Source: Donghicola sp041224595 (lineage in GTDB: Bacteria > Pseudomonadota > Alphaproteobacteria > Rhodobacterales > Rhodobacteraceae). Taken from it: a stretch of 64,000 nucleotides of DNA. This document shows positions 1-8,500 of the stretch, in pieces. Every line of letters starts with the position of its first letter. Within the stretch, counting starts at the first letter, position 1. The notes under the pieces were generated by a model. The model was not told where the DNA came from, did not search any database, and worked only from the letters and a program-made list of their open reading frames with translations. Made by a program: the position numbers and the translations under genes. The stretch covers positions 1 through 64,000 of the forward strand of contig NZ_JBGFGN010000151.1 in NCBI RefSeq assembly GCF_041224595.1. The letters run 5' to 3'.

Positions 1-18
1 CATGTTGGTTTTGGTCAT
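1..18 (-). CDS. 5' end of an off-edge gene, product unknown
   Basis: A minus-strand ATG at base 18 opens a frame reading MTKTNM before the window ends. GGAGA lies 5-6 bases upstream of this ATG, at a good ribosome-binding distance. Only six codons are visible, so no function can be proposed. It reads away from the VPLPA-CTERM gene, in the same direction. Confidence 0.5.
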
Positions 19-135
19 CGGGGTCTCCGTGTGGTTCGTGGTTGAAGCGGTCAAACTCCACCTCGACCATACACCTCGATGGCCACCCGGGATTACACCG
101 TTGGCGGTGCGGAAATTACACCACGTGCTCGGACA

Positions 136-726
136 CTAACAGACCCTACGCCGCACCATCCCCATCGCACCCAAAGCGCCAATCAGAAGAAAGCCAGCAC
201 CAGGCAGCGCGATCGGAGGAGGTGTATAAGCCTCGAATCCCATGACTGCGAGAACAGTGCGGGCCTGCCAGTTCCAGCTTTCGAAATCGCCATCAATCGT
301 GAATTCAGTGTTCGCGGGAATGATGACATCGTCATCAGCCAGGTCCAGCCAACCCCAAGAATACGAAGGGAAGACCAAATCACCGACCTGAATCGCATCT
401 TCGAGTAAGATAGAAAGCGGCAGGCTGGCACCACTGGGATCCAGCAAGGACGACTTTCCATTCAACGTTGTGATCTGAATGTCCTGATCCGCGACCATGG
501 TCACAGCATGCATATGTGAGTAACCAAAGCTCAGGCCGCTATTTCGGTAAAATCGTTCGGGTGTTCCCGCAGATTCGGCCCAGAATGTGAAAGCCACCCC
601 ATCAATCGTCGTCGACACAGTCGAGCTATTGTCCGAGAAAAGTGAAGTCGTGAAATCAACTGTGGCAGCTTGGGCCATTTGGCCCATCGCTACCAGAGCC
701 GCGGCTGTGATCAGTGCCTTTGTCAT
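136..726 (-). CDS. VPLPA-CTERM sorting domain protein
   Basis: A 196-residue exported protein. A signal peptide covers residues 1-20 (MTKALITAAALVAMGQMAQA), followed by a beta-rich, hydrophilic body. The C-terminus is a short tripartite sorting tail: ALPGAG, a glycine/leucine-rich hydrophobic stretch, then RRRVC. This is the VPLPA variant of the PEP-CTERM tail, which in other bacteria is recognised by an exosortase and anchored or processed at the surface. An upstream in-frame ATG at 738 exists, but a GGGGGC just before 726 favours the shorter start. The body resembles no enzyme I know. No exosortase gene lies in this window, so the processing enzyme must be elsewhere. Confidence 0.85.
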   Translation of the reverse strand: MTKALITAAALVAMGQMAQAATVDFTTSLFSDNSSTVSTTIDGVAFTFWAESAGTPERFYRNSGLSFGYSHMHAVTMVADQDIQITTLNGKSSLLDPSGASLPLSILLEDAIQVGDLVFPSYSWGWLDLADDDVIIPANTEFTIDGDFESWNWQARTVLAVMGFEAYTPPPIALPGAGFLLIGALGAMGMVRRRVC

Positions 727-765
727 TTGCGCCCCCAAATGTTGTGACGCAGATGGTCTTACCCC

Positions 766-1377
766 TCAACGTTTAACGAAGGCTTGCCGAAAAGCTGAAA
801 GGGGCATCCAACGCATTGCAATCAGCAACGCGATCACTGCGAGGTAGACGAGCGGCTCTAGCTGAAACCCCTTGGCTTGCATCACCATATGCACTCCGGC
901 AAGCGCGACAGCTGGATACACGAGTTGGTGCAGTTTGCGCCAACGCCCCCCCAGCTTGCGGATCGACCAATTGTTTGATGTCACCGCAAGCGGCAGAAGC
1001 AAGACCAAAGACACCATGCCGACAGTCACATAAGGCCGTTTGATAATATCCGCGATAATCTGAGAGGGGATTTGGACATCCAAGACAAGCCAAGTCAGAA
1101 AGTGGACCAGCACATAGAAGAAGGCCAGCACACCGATTGGTCGGCGAAGCTTGATCAGTCGCAGCGGTGTAGTGCGCTGCAGAGGGGTCACGCACAGCCC
1201 CGCGATCAGCAACCACAGCGCCCAAAGTCCCAAGTTACGCTCGATCACATCCACGGGGTCGGGCCCTAGGGCATTCTGGAACCCTCGAACGTACAGCCAG
1301 ATGACGGGCACTGCGCCCGCCACATAAATCACCCAGTTCGGGATAGCCCGTACCGACCGGTTCACTAGGTCGATCAT
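766..1377 (-). CDS. msrQ: MsrQ, heme-binding membrane subunit of methionine sulfoxide reductase
   Basis: A 203-residue integral membrane protein of the YedZ/MsrQ family with about six hydrophobic segments. It carries electrons from the quinone pool or a flavin to periplasmic MsrP. Candidate heme-ligand histidines lie in VLVHFLTW, KLHQLVYP and AGVHMVMQ, in membrane segments as the family requires. Its ATG shares one base with the msrP stop codon (TGATG), so the two are translationally coupled. Length is normal for the family. Confidence 0.93.
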   Translation of the reverse strand: MIDLVNRSVRAIPNWVIYVAGAVPVIWLYVRGFQNALGPDPVDVIERNLGLWALWLLIAGLCVTPLQRTTPLRLIKLRRPIGVLAFFYVLVHFLTWLVLDVQIPSQIIADIIKRPYVTVGMVSLVLLLPLAVTSNNWSIRKLGGRWRKLHQLVYPAVALAGVHMVMQAKGFQLEPLVYLAVIALLIAMRWMPLSAFRQAFVKR

Positions 1378-2273
1378 CAGAAGTTCTTCCGCAGGTCCAT
1401 GCCTTGGTACAGTGAGGCGACCTCGTCATAGCCATTGAACATCAAAGTGGGCTCGCGTTTGGCGAACAGACCCGCACCAATCCGGCGCTCGGTTGCTTGG
1501 GACCAACGAGGATGGGCGACTTCGGGATTCACGTTGCTGTAGAAGCCGTACTCTCGCGCGTTGGCCATATTCCAACTGGTCGGCGGCTGTTTGTCCGTCA
1601 GGGTGATGCGCGAAATGGATTTGGCATATTTGAAGCCGTACTTCCACGGAACAACCAGTCGGATGGGCGCGCCATTCTGATTCGGCATGGGTTTTCCGTA
1701 AATACCTGTGGCGAGCAGCGTCAGCGGGTGACGCGCCTCGTCCAGACGCAGACCTTCGCGGTAGGGCCAGTCGAGAACAGGGAAGCGCGTGCCCGGCATT
1801 TCCTCGGGGCGTAGGACAGTTTCAAAGGCCACATACTTGGCGCCGCTCTTTACCCCGACCAGATCCAGCAGATCCGCCAATTCGAAGCCATTCCACGGCA
1901 CAACCATCGACCACGCCTCGACGCAACGGAGGCGGTAGATGCGCTCTTCGATTGTCATTTGGGGGACCAGATCGGACAGCGCGTAATTGCCGGGCTTTTG
2001 AACCATTCCGTCAATCTTGATGGTCCACGGATCGGTGGTGAGTTGACCAGCATTACGCGAAGGATCATCCTTGCCGGTCCCAAACTCATAGTAATTGTTG
2101 TAGCTGGTAATGTCCTCGAAGCTGTTTGGCTCAAGACCAGCGGCACGCAGAGGGGAGCCAGACAACCCCAGCCCAAGCGCCGCGGCCCCCGCCATCATTT
2201 GACGGCGGTTCAGGAACATCGCCTCGGGGGTGACATCATCAGAAGTCAGTGTATTGCGCCAGCGGTTCGCCAT
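1377..2273 (-). CDS. msrP: MsrP, periplasmic molybdopterin methionine sulfoxide reductase
   Basis: A 298-residue catalytic subunit (YedY/MsrP family) that repairs oxidised methionine in periplasmic proteins using a Mo-molybdopterin cofactor. A twin-arginine type signal (NRRQMMAGAAALGLGLSG) near residues 21-38 fits folded export through Tat. The Mo-ligating cysteine is in RLRCVEAWSMV. I start at 2273 because AAGGAGG stands 6 bases upstream; the frame stays open to 2606 but the extra residues look non-coding. It forms a two-gene operon with msrQ. Confidence 0.94.
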   Translation of the reverse strand: MANRWRNTLTSDDVTPEAMFLNRRQMMAGAAALGLGLSGSPLRAAGLEPNSFEDITSYNNYYEFGTGKDDPSRNAGQLTTDPWTIKIDGMVQKPGNYALSDLVPQMTIEERIYRLRCVEAWSMVVPWNGFELADLLDLVGVKSGAKYVAFETVLRPEEMPGTRFPVLDWPYREGLRLDEARHPLTLLATGIYGKPMPNQNGAPIRLVVPWKYGFKYAKSISRITLTDKQPPTSWNMANAREYGFYSNVNPEVAHPRWSQATERRIGAGLFAKREPTLMFNGYDEVASLYQGMDLRKNF

Positions 2274-2447
2274 CGGATCCTCCTTGAAAGCTCTGCATGA
2301 CATAGCATCGGCGCCCCTATTGACCAAAAAACTCCTTTTCACACTGTCGTAAGGCACCTGAAACGTTTGACCGCGCCATTGCCAGAAGCCCGAACACCGT
2401 GCCATAAATTCATAAAATCGAATTTGTCTTCTCGGGGAGGAAACACC

Positions 2448-2888
2448 ATGAAGCATTGGATCACAGTCGGCCTGATCGTCGCCGCTACGACGGCTGCTGC
2501 CGAAGAGCCCTTTATGTATGTCACGGACCAAAGCTTCGACGACGTCACCTTTGGACTGGAAAGTGCGATCATCGACGCAGGGCTCGTGGTCGACCACATC
2601 AGCCACACCGGCGAGATGCTGGAGCGGACCCGCGCCGATGTCGGCTCGGACGTGGTGCTGTTCGAGGCCGCCGACGTCTATAGCTTCTGCTCGGCCACTG
2701 TGTCACGCAGCGTGATGGAGGCAGACCCCCTGAACCTGATGTATTGCCCCTATGACATCTTTGTCGCCGTGATGGCGGACAAGCCAGGCGAGACCATTAT
2801 CGGCTTTCGGCCCTACCCAGACGGCCCGATGCAAGAGGTTCACGACCTGCTAGACGGCATCGCACGTGCCGCAATCGGGCTGGAATAA
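2448..2888 (+). CDS. DUF302 domain periplasmic protein
   Basis: A 146-residue protein with an N-terminal signal peptide (MKHWITVGLIVAATTAAAEE) followed by a DUF302-type domain. The pattern FDDVTFGLESAIIDAGL, a central SFCSATVSR segment and a C-terminal helix HDLLDGIARAA fit the family. GGGAGG lies 8 bases upstream of the ATG at 2448; an earlier in-frame ATG at 2367 lacks a signal peptide. The biochemical role of DUF302 is not settled. It is divergent from msrP, with 174 bases between them that show no clear regulator site. Confidence 0.85.
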   Translation: MKHWITVGLIVAATTAAAEEPFMYVTDQSFDDVTFGLESAIIDAGLVVDHISHTGEMLERTRADVGSDVVLFEAADVYSFCSATVSRSVMEADPLNLMYCPYDIFVAVMADKPGETIIGFRPYPDGPMQEVHDLLDGIARAAIGLE

Positions 2889-3079
2889 CGACCGGTTCAA
2901 TCACGACCGCTGACGAAAATGTCAGTGGTCTTCTCCAAAAGCGCTGGCTTAGTCGGCAGATCGCTCAGATCAAGAAATTAAAGATGATTTTTTCAGTGAT
3001 CTTTTTCGCGGCTGGCGCGTACTCCCTGCAACAACGCCAACACTGGGTTGTGACAGAAACTAAATTTTGGAGATACATA

Positions 3080-3559
3080 ATGTTCCGTCGTACTGTTCTT
3101 GCTCTTGGTACCGCAGCTCTGATGGCAGGCCCCTCGCTTGCTGAAAGTCATTCCATGGATATCGTCGACACCGCAGCTGGTGCAGGCAACTTCAACACTC
3201 TGGCGGCCGCAATCGAAGCTGCCGGTCTGACTGAGACGCTGAAAGGCGAAGGCCCCTTCACCGTATTTGCCCCCAACGATGACGCATTCGCCGCTCTGCC
3301 CGCCGGCACGCTGGACACCCTGCTGGCCGACCCCGAGGCACTGGCCGAAATCCTGACATATCACGTAGTCCCCGGTGCAGTCATGTCGAATGACATTGAG
3401 GAGGGCATCATGCCTGTCACCACCGTCAACGGTGCAGAAGCAACCGTGACCAATAGCGACGACGTCATCTCGATTGATGATGCGACCGTGGTGGGTGCCG
3501 ACATCGAAGCATCGAACGGCGTGATCCACGAAATCGACGCTGTGATTATGCCCCAATAA
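3080..3559 (+). CDS. Fasciclin domain secreted protein
   Basis: A 159-residue protein: signal peptide MFRRTVLALGTAALMAGPSLA, then a single fasciclin (FAS1) domain. Diagnostic motifs are the H1-like GPFTVFAPNDDAF and H2-like ILTYHVVPG, with a C-terminal GVIHEIDAVIMPQ. FAS1 domains generally mediate adhesion or matrix binding; the ligand here is unknown. TTGGAGATA precedes the ATG at 3080. The gene is monocistronic and ends in a strong terminator. The frame is open upstream to 2984, but that extension has no signal peptide. Confidence 0.92.
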   Translation: MFRRTVLALGTAALMAGPSLAESHSMDIVDTAAGAGNFNTLAAAIEAAGLTETLKGEGPFTVFAPNDDAFAALPAGTLDTLLADPEALAEILTYHVVPGAVMSNDIEEGIMPVTTVNGAEATVTNSDDVISIDDATVVGADIEASNGVIHEIDAVIMPQ

Positions 3560-3574
3560 TCACCACTCATGCGA

Positions 3575-3610
3575 AAGGCCCCGGAGAGCGATCTCCGGGG
3601 CCTTTTTTTA
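3575..3610 (+). terminator. Rho-independent terminator of the fasciclin gene
   Basis: A perfect 13-bp stem, AAGGCCCCGGAGA paired with TCTCCGGGGCCTT around a GCGA loop, followed by a T run. It lies 16 bases after the stop codon. The convergent clpB gene ends at 3621, just beyond the T tract. Confidence 0.95.
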
Positions 3611-3620
3611 TGTCTGGGTT

Positions 3621-6239
3621 TTAGTGAACGACGGCGTCATCCGGCTTTGGGCGATTGCTGGCACCCACACGATCACCAATCAACAACCCCTCGGCCCCCG
3701 CGCTAACGGTCACGACAGTATCGTCGCGCACATCCCCGCCAAGGATCATCTCGGCCAGCGGGTCTTGCAAGGCCCGCTGGATTACACGCTTCAGCGGACG
3801 CGCACCGAAGACCGGATCGTAGCCTTCGTCGGCCAGCCACTTGCGGGCGTCCTCGTCCAACTCCAGCGAGATTTTCCGCGCAGCCAGACGTTTTTCCAGA
3901 CGGCGCAACTGAATGCTGACAATGCCATCCATATCCGCACGACCCAGACGGTCAAAGATGATCGTCTCGTCCAGACGGTTCAGAAACTCGGGGCGGAAGT
4001 GTGCCCGCACCGCATCCATCACATCACGCTTCGCATCAGCGGCATCCGCCCCATCGGGCAGATTACTCAGCGACTGGGCCCCAAGGTTCGACGTCAGAAT
4101 GATCAACGTCTGCTTGAAGTCCACCGTCCGGCCTTGGCCATCGGTCAGAACACCGTCGTCCAGAACCTGCAAAAGCACGTTAAAGACATCGGGGTGCGCC
4201 TTCTCGACCTCGTCGAACAGTACCACCTGATAGGGACGGCGACGGACCGCTTCGGTCAGAACGCCACCTTCGTCATACCCGACATAGCCCGGAGGGGCAC
4301 CGATCAGACGGCTGACCGCGTGTTTCTCCATGAACTCGGACATGTCGATGCGAACCATCGCGTTGTCATCGTCAAAGAGGTACTCGGCCAGAGCCTTGGT
4401 CAGCTCGGTCTTACCCACACCCGTCGGCCCGAGGAACAAGAAACTGCCCAAGGGACGGTTCTCGTCGTTCAGACCAGCGCGGGCACGGCGCACGGCGTTC
4501 GACACGGCCTTGACCGCCTGACGCTGACCGATGACGCGGCGTCCCAGCTCCTCTTCCATCTTGAGCAGCTTTTCACGCTCGCCTTCCAGCATCTTGGTGG
4601 TCGGGATACCCGTCCAACGCTCCACGACCTGAGCGATCTGCTCGGGGCGCACAGCCTCTTCGACCATGACACCGTCGGCTTCTGCGGTCTCGGCGTCACC
4701 TAGCTGTTTTTCCAGCTGAGGGATCACGCCATAGGACAGCTCACCGGCGCGGGCCAGATTACCTTCGCGTTTCGCCTGCTCCAGTTCGGCGCGGGCACGG
4801 TCCAGCTTTTCTTTCAGGTCGCGGGCACCGGCCAGCTTGTCCCGCTCTGCCTGCCAACGGGCGGTCAGTTCAGCACTGCGGTCTTGCAGGTCTGCCAGTT
4901 CCTTCTCCAGCTTTTCGAGGCGGTCGCGCGAGGCATCATCATCCTCTTTCTTCAGCGCTTCGGCTTCGATCTGCTTTTGCAGGATCTCGCGGTCAATGGC
5001 GTCCAATTCTTCGGGCTTGCTGTCCACAGCCATACGCAGACGGCTGGCGGCTTCGTCCATCAGGTCGATGGCCTTGTCCGGCAGAAAGCGGTCCGTTATA
5101 TAGCGGTGCGACAGGGTTGCCGCCGCCACAAGGGCCGAGTCACTGATCCGCACACCGTGGTGGAGCTCATACTTCTCTTTGATGCCGCGTAGAATACTGA
5201 TGGTATCCTCGACCGTGGGTTCCTCGACCACGAGGGGCTGGAACCGGCGGGCCAGAGCCGCATCTTTTTCGATGTACTTGCGGTACTCGTCCAGCGTGGT
5301 TGCGCCGACGCAGTGCAACTCACCCCGTGCAAGCGCAGGCTTGATCAGGTTGGCCGCATCCATCGCGCCATCGGTTTTACCCGCGCCGACCAGAACGTGC
5401 ATCTCGTCGATGAACAGGATGATCTCGCCAGCAGCGGCGGTCACCTCGTTCAGAACGGCTTTCAGACGCTCTTCGAATTCACCGCGGTATTTCGCACCGG
5501 CGATCAGCGCCCCCATGTCGAGCGCGAGCAGCTTCTTGTTGCGCAGGGATTCAGGCACGTCACCATTCACGATCCGTAGGGCAAGCCCCTCGGCAATCGC
5601 GGTTTTACCCACGCCCGGCTCACCGATCAGAACAGGGTTGTTCTTGGTTCGGCGAGACAGGACTTGCATCGCACGGCGGATTTCCTCGTCCCGGCCAATG
5701 ATCGGGTCGATTTTGCCGTCGGCAGCGCGCTGAGTCAGGTCGGCCGCGTATTTCTTTAGGGCGTCATAGCCATCCTCAGCCGACGCGCTGTCTGCGGTGC
5801 GTCCTTTGCGAATGTCGTTGATCGCTTCGTTCAGCTTTTGCGCAGTCACATTGCCTGCATCCAGAGCGTCCTTGGCTTTGGTTTTCACCATCGCCAGCGC
5901 CATCAGAATGCGTTCGACAGGCACAAAGCTGTCACCGGCCTTTTGCGCCAGCTTCTCGGCTTCGGCCAGAACTTTGGCAGTGGTCTGGGACATGTAGGTT
6001 TGTCCGGCGTCACCGCTCACCTTGGGCAGTTTGTTGACGGCCAGTTCAACAGCTTGAACAACTTGATTGGCCTGACCACCAGAACGCGTGATCAGATTAG
6101 CGGCCAAGCCTTGGTCGTCATCCATCAGAGCCTTCAGCAGGTGCTCGGGGGTCAGTTGCTGGTGCCCCTCGCGCATAGCAATTGTCTGCGCGGCCTGAAG
6201 GAAACCACGCGACCGCTCCGTGAACTTTTCTAAGTTCAT
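3621..6239 (-). CDS. clpB: ClpB, ATP-dependent disaggregase chaperone
   Basis: An 872-residue cytoplasmic AAA+ protein that, with DnaK, pulls proteins out of aggregates. The N-terminal Clp repeat domain (residues about 1-150) starts MNLEKFTERSRGFLQAAQ. Two nucleotide-binding domains are present: Walker A GEPGVGKTAIAEG near residue 207 and GPTGVGKTELTK near 609. A charged coiled-coil middle domain (about 410-530) distinguishes ClpB from ClpA/ClpC. Length is normal for the family. A heat-shock type promoter lies about 80-110 bases upstream of the start codon. Confidence 0.98.
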   Translation of the reverse strand: MNLEKFTERSRGFLQAAQTIAMREGHQQLTPEHLLKALMDDDQGLAANLITRSGGQANQVVQAVELAVNKLPKVSGDAGQTYMSQTTAKVLAEAEKLAQKAGDSFVPVERILMALAMVKTKAKDALDAGNVTAQKLNEAINDIRKGRTADSASAEDGYDALKKYAADLTQRAADGKIDPIIGRDEEIRRAMQVLSRRTKNNPVLIGEPGVGKTAIAEGLALRIVNGDVPESLRNKKLLALDMGALIAGAKYRGEFEERLKAVLNEVTAAAGEIILFIDEMHVLVGAGKTDGAMDAANLIKPALARGELHCVGATTLDEYRKYIEKDAALARRFQPLVVEEPTVEDTISILRGIKEKYELHHGVRISDSALVAAATLSHRYITDRFLPDKAIDLMDEAASRLRMAVDSKPEELDAIDREILQKQIEAEALKKEDDDASRDRLEKLEKELADLQDRSAELTARWQAERDKLAGARDLKEKLDRARAELEQAKREGNLARAGELSYGVIPQLEKQLGDAETAEADGVMVEEAVRPEQIAQVVERWTGIPTTKMLEGEREKLLKMEEELGRRVIGQRQAVKAVSNAVRRARAGLNDENRPLGSFLFLGPTGVGKTELTKALAEYLFDDDNAMVRIDMSEFMEKHAVSRLIGAPPGYVGYDEGGVLTEAVRRRPYQVVLFDEVEKAHPDVFNVLLQVLDDGVLTDGQGRTVDFKQTLIILTSNLGAQSLSNLPDGADAADAKRDVMDAVRAHFRPEFLNRLDETIIFDRLGRADMDGIVSIQLRRLEKRLAARKISLELDEDARKWLADEGYDPVFGARPLKRVIQRALQDPLAEMILGGDVRDDTVVTVSAGAEGLLIGDRVGASNRPKPDDAVVH

Positions 6240-6319
6240 GGCAGTTCTCCTCTATATAAGCGCCCGATTACGGCGATGCCCGCTAAGCGGCACATCATGT
6301 TGTGGGCCTCTTACAGAAA

Positions 6320-6348
6320 GATGGAGTGCACACGCATGGGTTTCAAGA
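6320..6348 (-). promoter_or_regulatory. Predicted RpoH (sigma-32) heat-shock promoter of clpB
   Basis: Reading the minus strand, CTTGAAA (6348-6342) is followed after 14 bases by CTCCATCT (6327-6320). The classical sigma-32 consensus is CTTGAAA-N11-16-CCCCATNT, so the -35 is exact and the -10 has one mismatch. Transcription would begin near 6312, giving a leader of roughly 70 bases before the clpB ATG. clpB is a standard RpoH target, so location and match agree. Confidence 0.75.
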
Positions 6349-6417
6349 GGTCACACACTCTTGACCGTTCGATTTTCACAGCGCATCACGGGCGAAATTT
6401 TCCCACAGGAGACTGCC

Positions 6418-7131
6418 ATGATCGCCGATGACCGCCTGATCGTCGCACTAGACGTGCCGAACGCAATCGAAGGACTGAAAGTTGCCGAAACCCTTGGTGA
6501 TGCGGTCAGCTTCTACAAGATCGGTCTGGGGATGCTGACCGGTGGCGGTTTGGCCCTGGCCAATGAGCTGAAAGACGAGCACGGCAAAAAGATCTTTCTG
6601 GATATGAAGCTGTTCGACATCGGGCAGACTGTCGAGAATGCAGTGCGCGGGCTAGCGCAGTTCGACCTGGACTTCCTGACCGTCCACGGCGACCCCTATG
6701 TGGTGAAGGCCGCCAAAGAGGGCGCGGCTGGCAGCAACATGAAAATTCTGGGTGTGACGATCCTGACTTCGCTGGATCGCGGCGATCTGGATGGCGCACT
6801 GATCAAAGACGGCGCCATCGACGATCTGGTGGTCGAGCGCGCAGGCAAAGCCTTTGACGCGGGCGCGGACGGCATCATCTGTTCGCCAAACGAGGCGGCG
6901 CGTATCCGCGCCCTGGCTGAATCCGAAGGCCGCCTGATCGTGACCCCCGGGGTGCGCCCTGCGGGCAGCGCGACCGACGACCAGAAGCGTATCGCGACCC
7001 CCGCTATGGCGGTGGAGAGCGGCGTGGACCACATCGTCTGCGGTCGCCCGATCTGGCGCGCAACTGATCCGCGACAGGCCGCCTTGGACGTGGTTGCTGA
7101 AATGCGCGCCGCGGCGGCTCCGAACGCCTGA
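6418..7131 (+). CDS. pyrF: Orotidine 5'-phosphate decarboxylase
   Basis: A 237-residue cytoplasmic enzyme that makes UMP by decarboxylating OMP, the last step of de novo pyrimidine synthesis. Family motifs are LIVALDVPN at the N-terminus, the catalytic Asp/Lys segment FLDMKLFDIGQTV near residue 60, and the phosphate-binding C-terminal VTPGVRPAGS...HIVCGRPI. I use 6418 because CAGGAGA sits 7 bases upstream; the frame extends to 6220 without similarity. It is divergent from clpB. Confidence 0.97.
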   Translation: MIADDRLIVALDVPNAIEGLKVAETLGDAVSFYKIGLGMLTGGGLALANELKDEHGKKIFLDMKLFDIGQTVENAVRGLAQFDLDFLTVHGDPYVVKAAKEGAAGSNMKILGVTILTSLDRGDLDGALIKDGAIDDLVVERAGKAFDAGADGIICSPNEAARIRALAESEGRLIVTPGVRPAGSATDDQKRIATPAMAVESGVDHIVCGRPIWRATDPRQAALDVVAEMRAAAAPNA

Positions 7132-7166
7132 GTTTGGCACTGACGCGCCACGGCCTGCGGCCGGTT

Positions 7167-7188
7167 GGGTATTTTTACCAAGATGAAG
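7167..7188 (+). repeat. GGTATTTTT..CCAA..GAAG intergenic motif, copy 1
   Basis: GGTATTTTTACCAAGATGAA with flanking GG, placed right after a small GC hairpin (CGGCC-TGC-GGCCG, 7151-7163) and before dinB. Related copies stand at 11965-11986 and 16579-16601 on the minus strand. See the finding on this motif. Confidence 0.45.
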
Positions 7189-7246
7189 GAGGCGGGTGCC
7201 ATTAGGCGTCCGCCTCTCTTATATTTGCTGCCGGAGGTGGGGTCCG

Positions 7247-8500
7247 ATGCCTGCACTGTGTCGCAATTGTTTGCATGAGTTCGAGAACGGGGCGCGATGC
7301 CCCAAGTGCCGCAGCCCCCGCGTGGTTGCGCATGAGGAATTGTGGGATCTGGGGATCGCCCACATGGATTGTGATGCCTTTTACGCCAGTGTTGAGAAGC
7401 GGGATCGGCCTGAACTGGCCGCCAAGCCGGTGATTATCGGTGGTGGGCGGCGCGGGGTGGTCTCGACTGCCTGTTATGTGGCGCGGATTCGCGGTGTACG
7501 GTCCGCCATGCCGATGTTTAAGGCGCTGGAGCTATGCCCCGATGCCGTAGTGATCAAACCCCGCATGGAGGTTTACGCCGAGGTTTCACGTGACGTGCGG
7601 GCGCGGATGGAGGCGCTGACACCTGCGGTGGAGCCATTATCCCTTGATGAGGCGTTTATGGATTTGCGCGGGACGGCCAAGTTGCATGGCGCTCCACCAG
7701 CGGTTCTGGTTGCGCGATTGGTTAAAGGCATGAAGGACGATCTGGGGATCACCGGGTCCATCGGGCTGTCGCATAACAAGTTCCTCGCCAAGTTTGCCTC
7801 AGAGATCGACAAGCCCAACGGGTTCGCGGTGATCGGCAAAGCCGAGACAGCAGACTTTCTGCGCGACAAAGATGTGGGAATCATTTGGGGCGTTGGCGGT
7901 GCGACTAGGGCATCGCTGGACCGCGCAGGCATCAGGACCATCTCTGATCTGCTGCGCTGGGACGAGGCGGAACTGGTCGCGCGGTTCGGCAGCATGGGGC
8001 TGCGGCTGTACCATCTTGCCCGCGGTGAAGATGCGCGCGCTGTGAAACCCGATCGAGGGATGAAATCCGTCAGCAACGAGACAACCTTTGACGAAGATAT
8101 CTCGGATATCGACCTGCTGGACGGCCATCTGTGGCGCATGGCTGAGAAGGTTTCGGATCGTGCCAAGGCGAAAGGGATCGCGGGCCGCACCGTGACCCTG
8201 AAACTGAAACGCGCGGATTTCCGTCTACTGACCCGTCGCGTGACCCTGACCGATTCGACCCAGTACGCCGACAAACTGTACCGCGCGGCCCGTGGGCTAT
8301 TGGATCATGCAATAGATGCAGCGCCGTTCCGTTTGATCGGCGTCGGGCTCGGTGATCTGGTGGATAGCGGAGATGCGGATCGGTCCGGCGATCTGTTGGA
8401 CCCTGACGCAGAGCGGCGCGCCCGCGCCGAAAAGGCCACTGATGCTATCCGTCAGAGGTTCGGAAGTGACGCGATCATCAAAGGGCGCTCTTTGCGGTAA
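7247..8500 (+). CDS. dinB: DNA polymerase IV (Y family) with N-terminal zinc-ribbon
   Basis: A 417-residue translesion polymerase. The Y-family catalytic core is clear: MDCDAFYASVE (metal-binding Asp and steric gate region), VSTACYVARIRGVRS, and SLDEAFMDL with the two acidic catalytic residues. A helix-hairpin-helix thumb and little finger follow. Before the core, residues 5-22 hold C-x2-C and C-x2-C pairs (CRNC, CPKC), which E. coli DinB does not have. GGAGG 10 bases before 7247 supports the start; the frame is open to 7196. The gene ends exactly where the convergent amidohydrolase gene ends, with no terminator between. Confidence 0.96.
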   Translation: MPALCRNCLHEFENGARCPKCRSPRVVAHEELWDLGIAHMDCDAFYASVEKRDRPELAAKPVIIGGGRRGVVSTACYVARIRGVRSAMPMFKALELCPDAVVIKPRMEVYAEVSRDVRARMEALTPAVEPLSLDEAFMDLRGTAKLHGAPPAVLVARLVKGMKDDLGITGSIGLSHNKFLAKFASEIDKPNGFAVIGKAETADFLRDKDVGIIWGVGGATRASLDRAGIRTISDLLRWDEAELVARFGSMGLRLYHLARGEDARAVKPDRGMKSVSNETTFDEDISDIDLLDGHLWRMAEKVSDRAKAKGIAGRTVTLKLKRADFRLLTRRVTLTDSTQYADKLYRAARGLLDHAIDAAPFRLIGVGLGDLVDSGDADRSGDLLDPDAERRARAEKATDAIRQRFGSDAIIKGRSLR

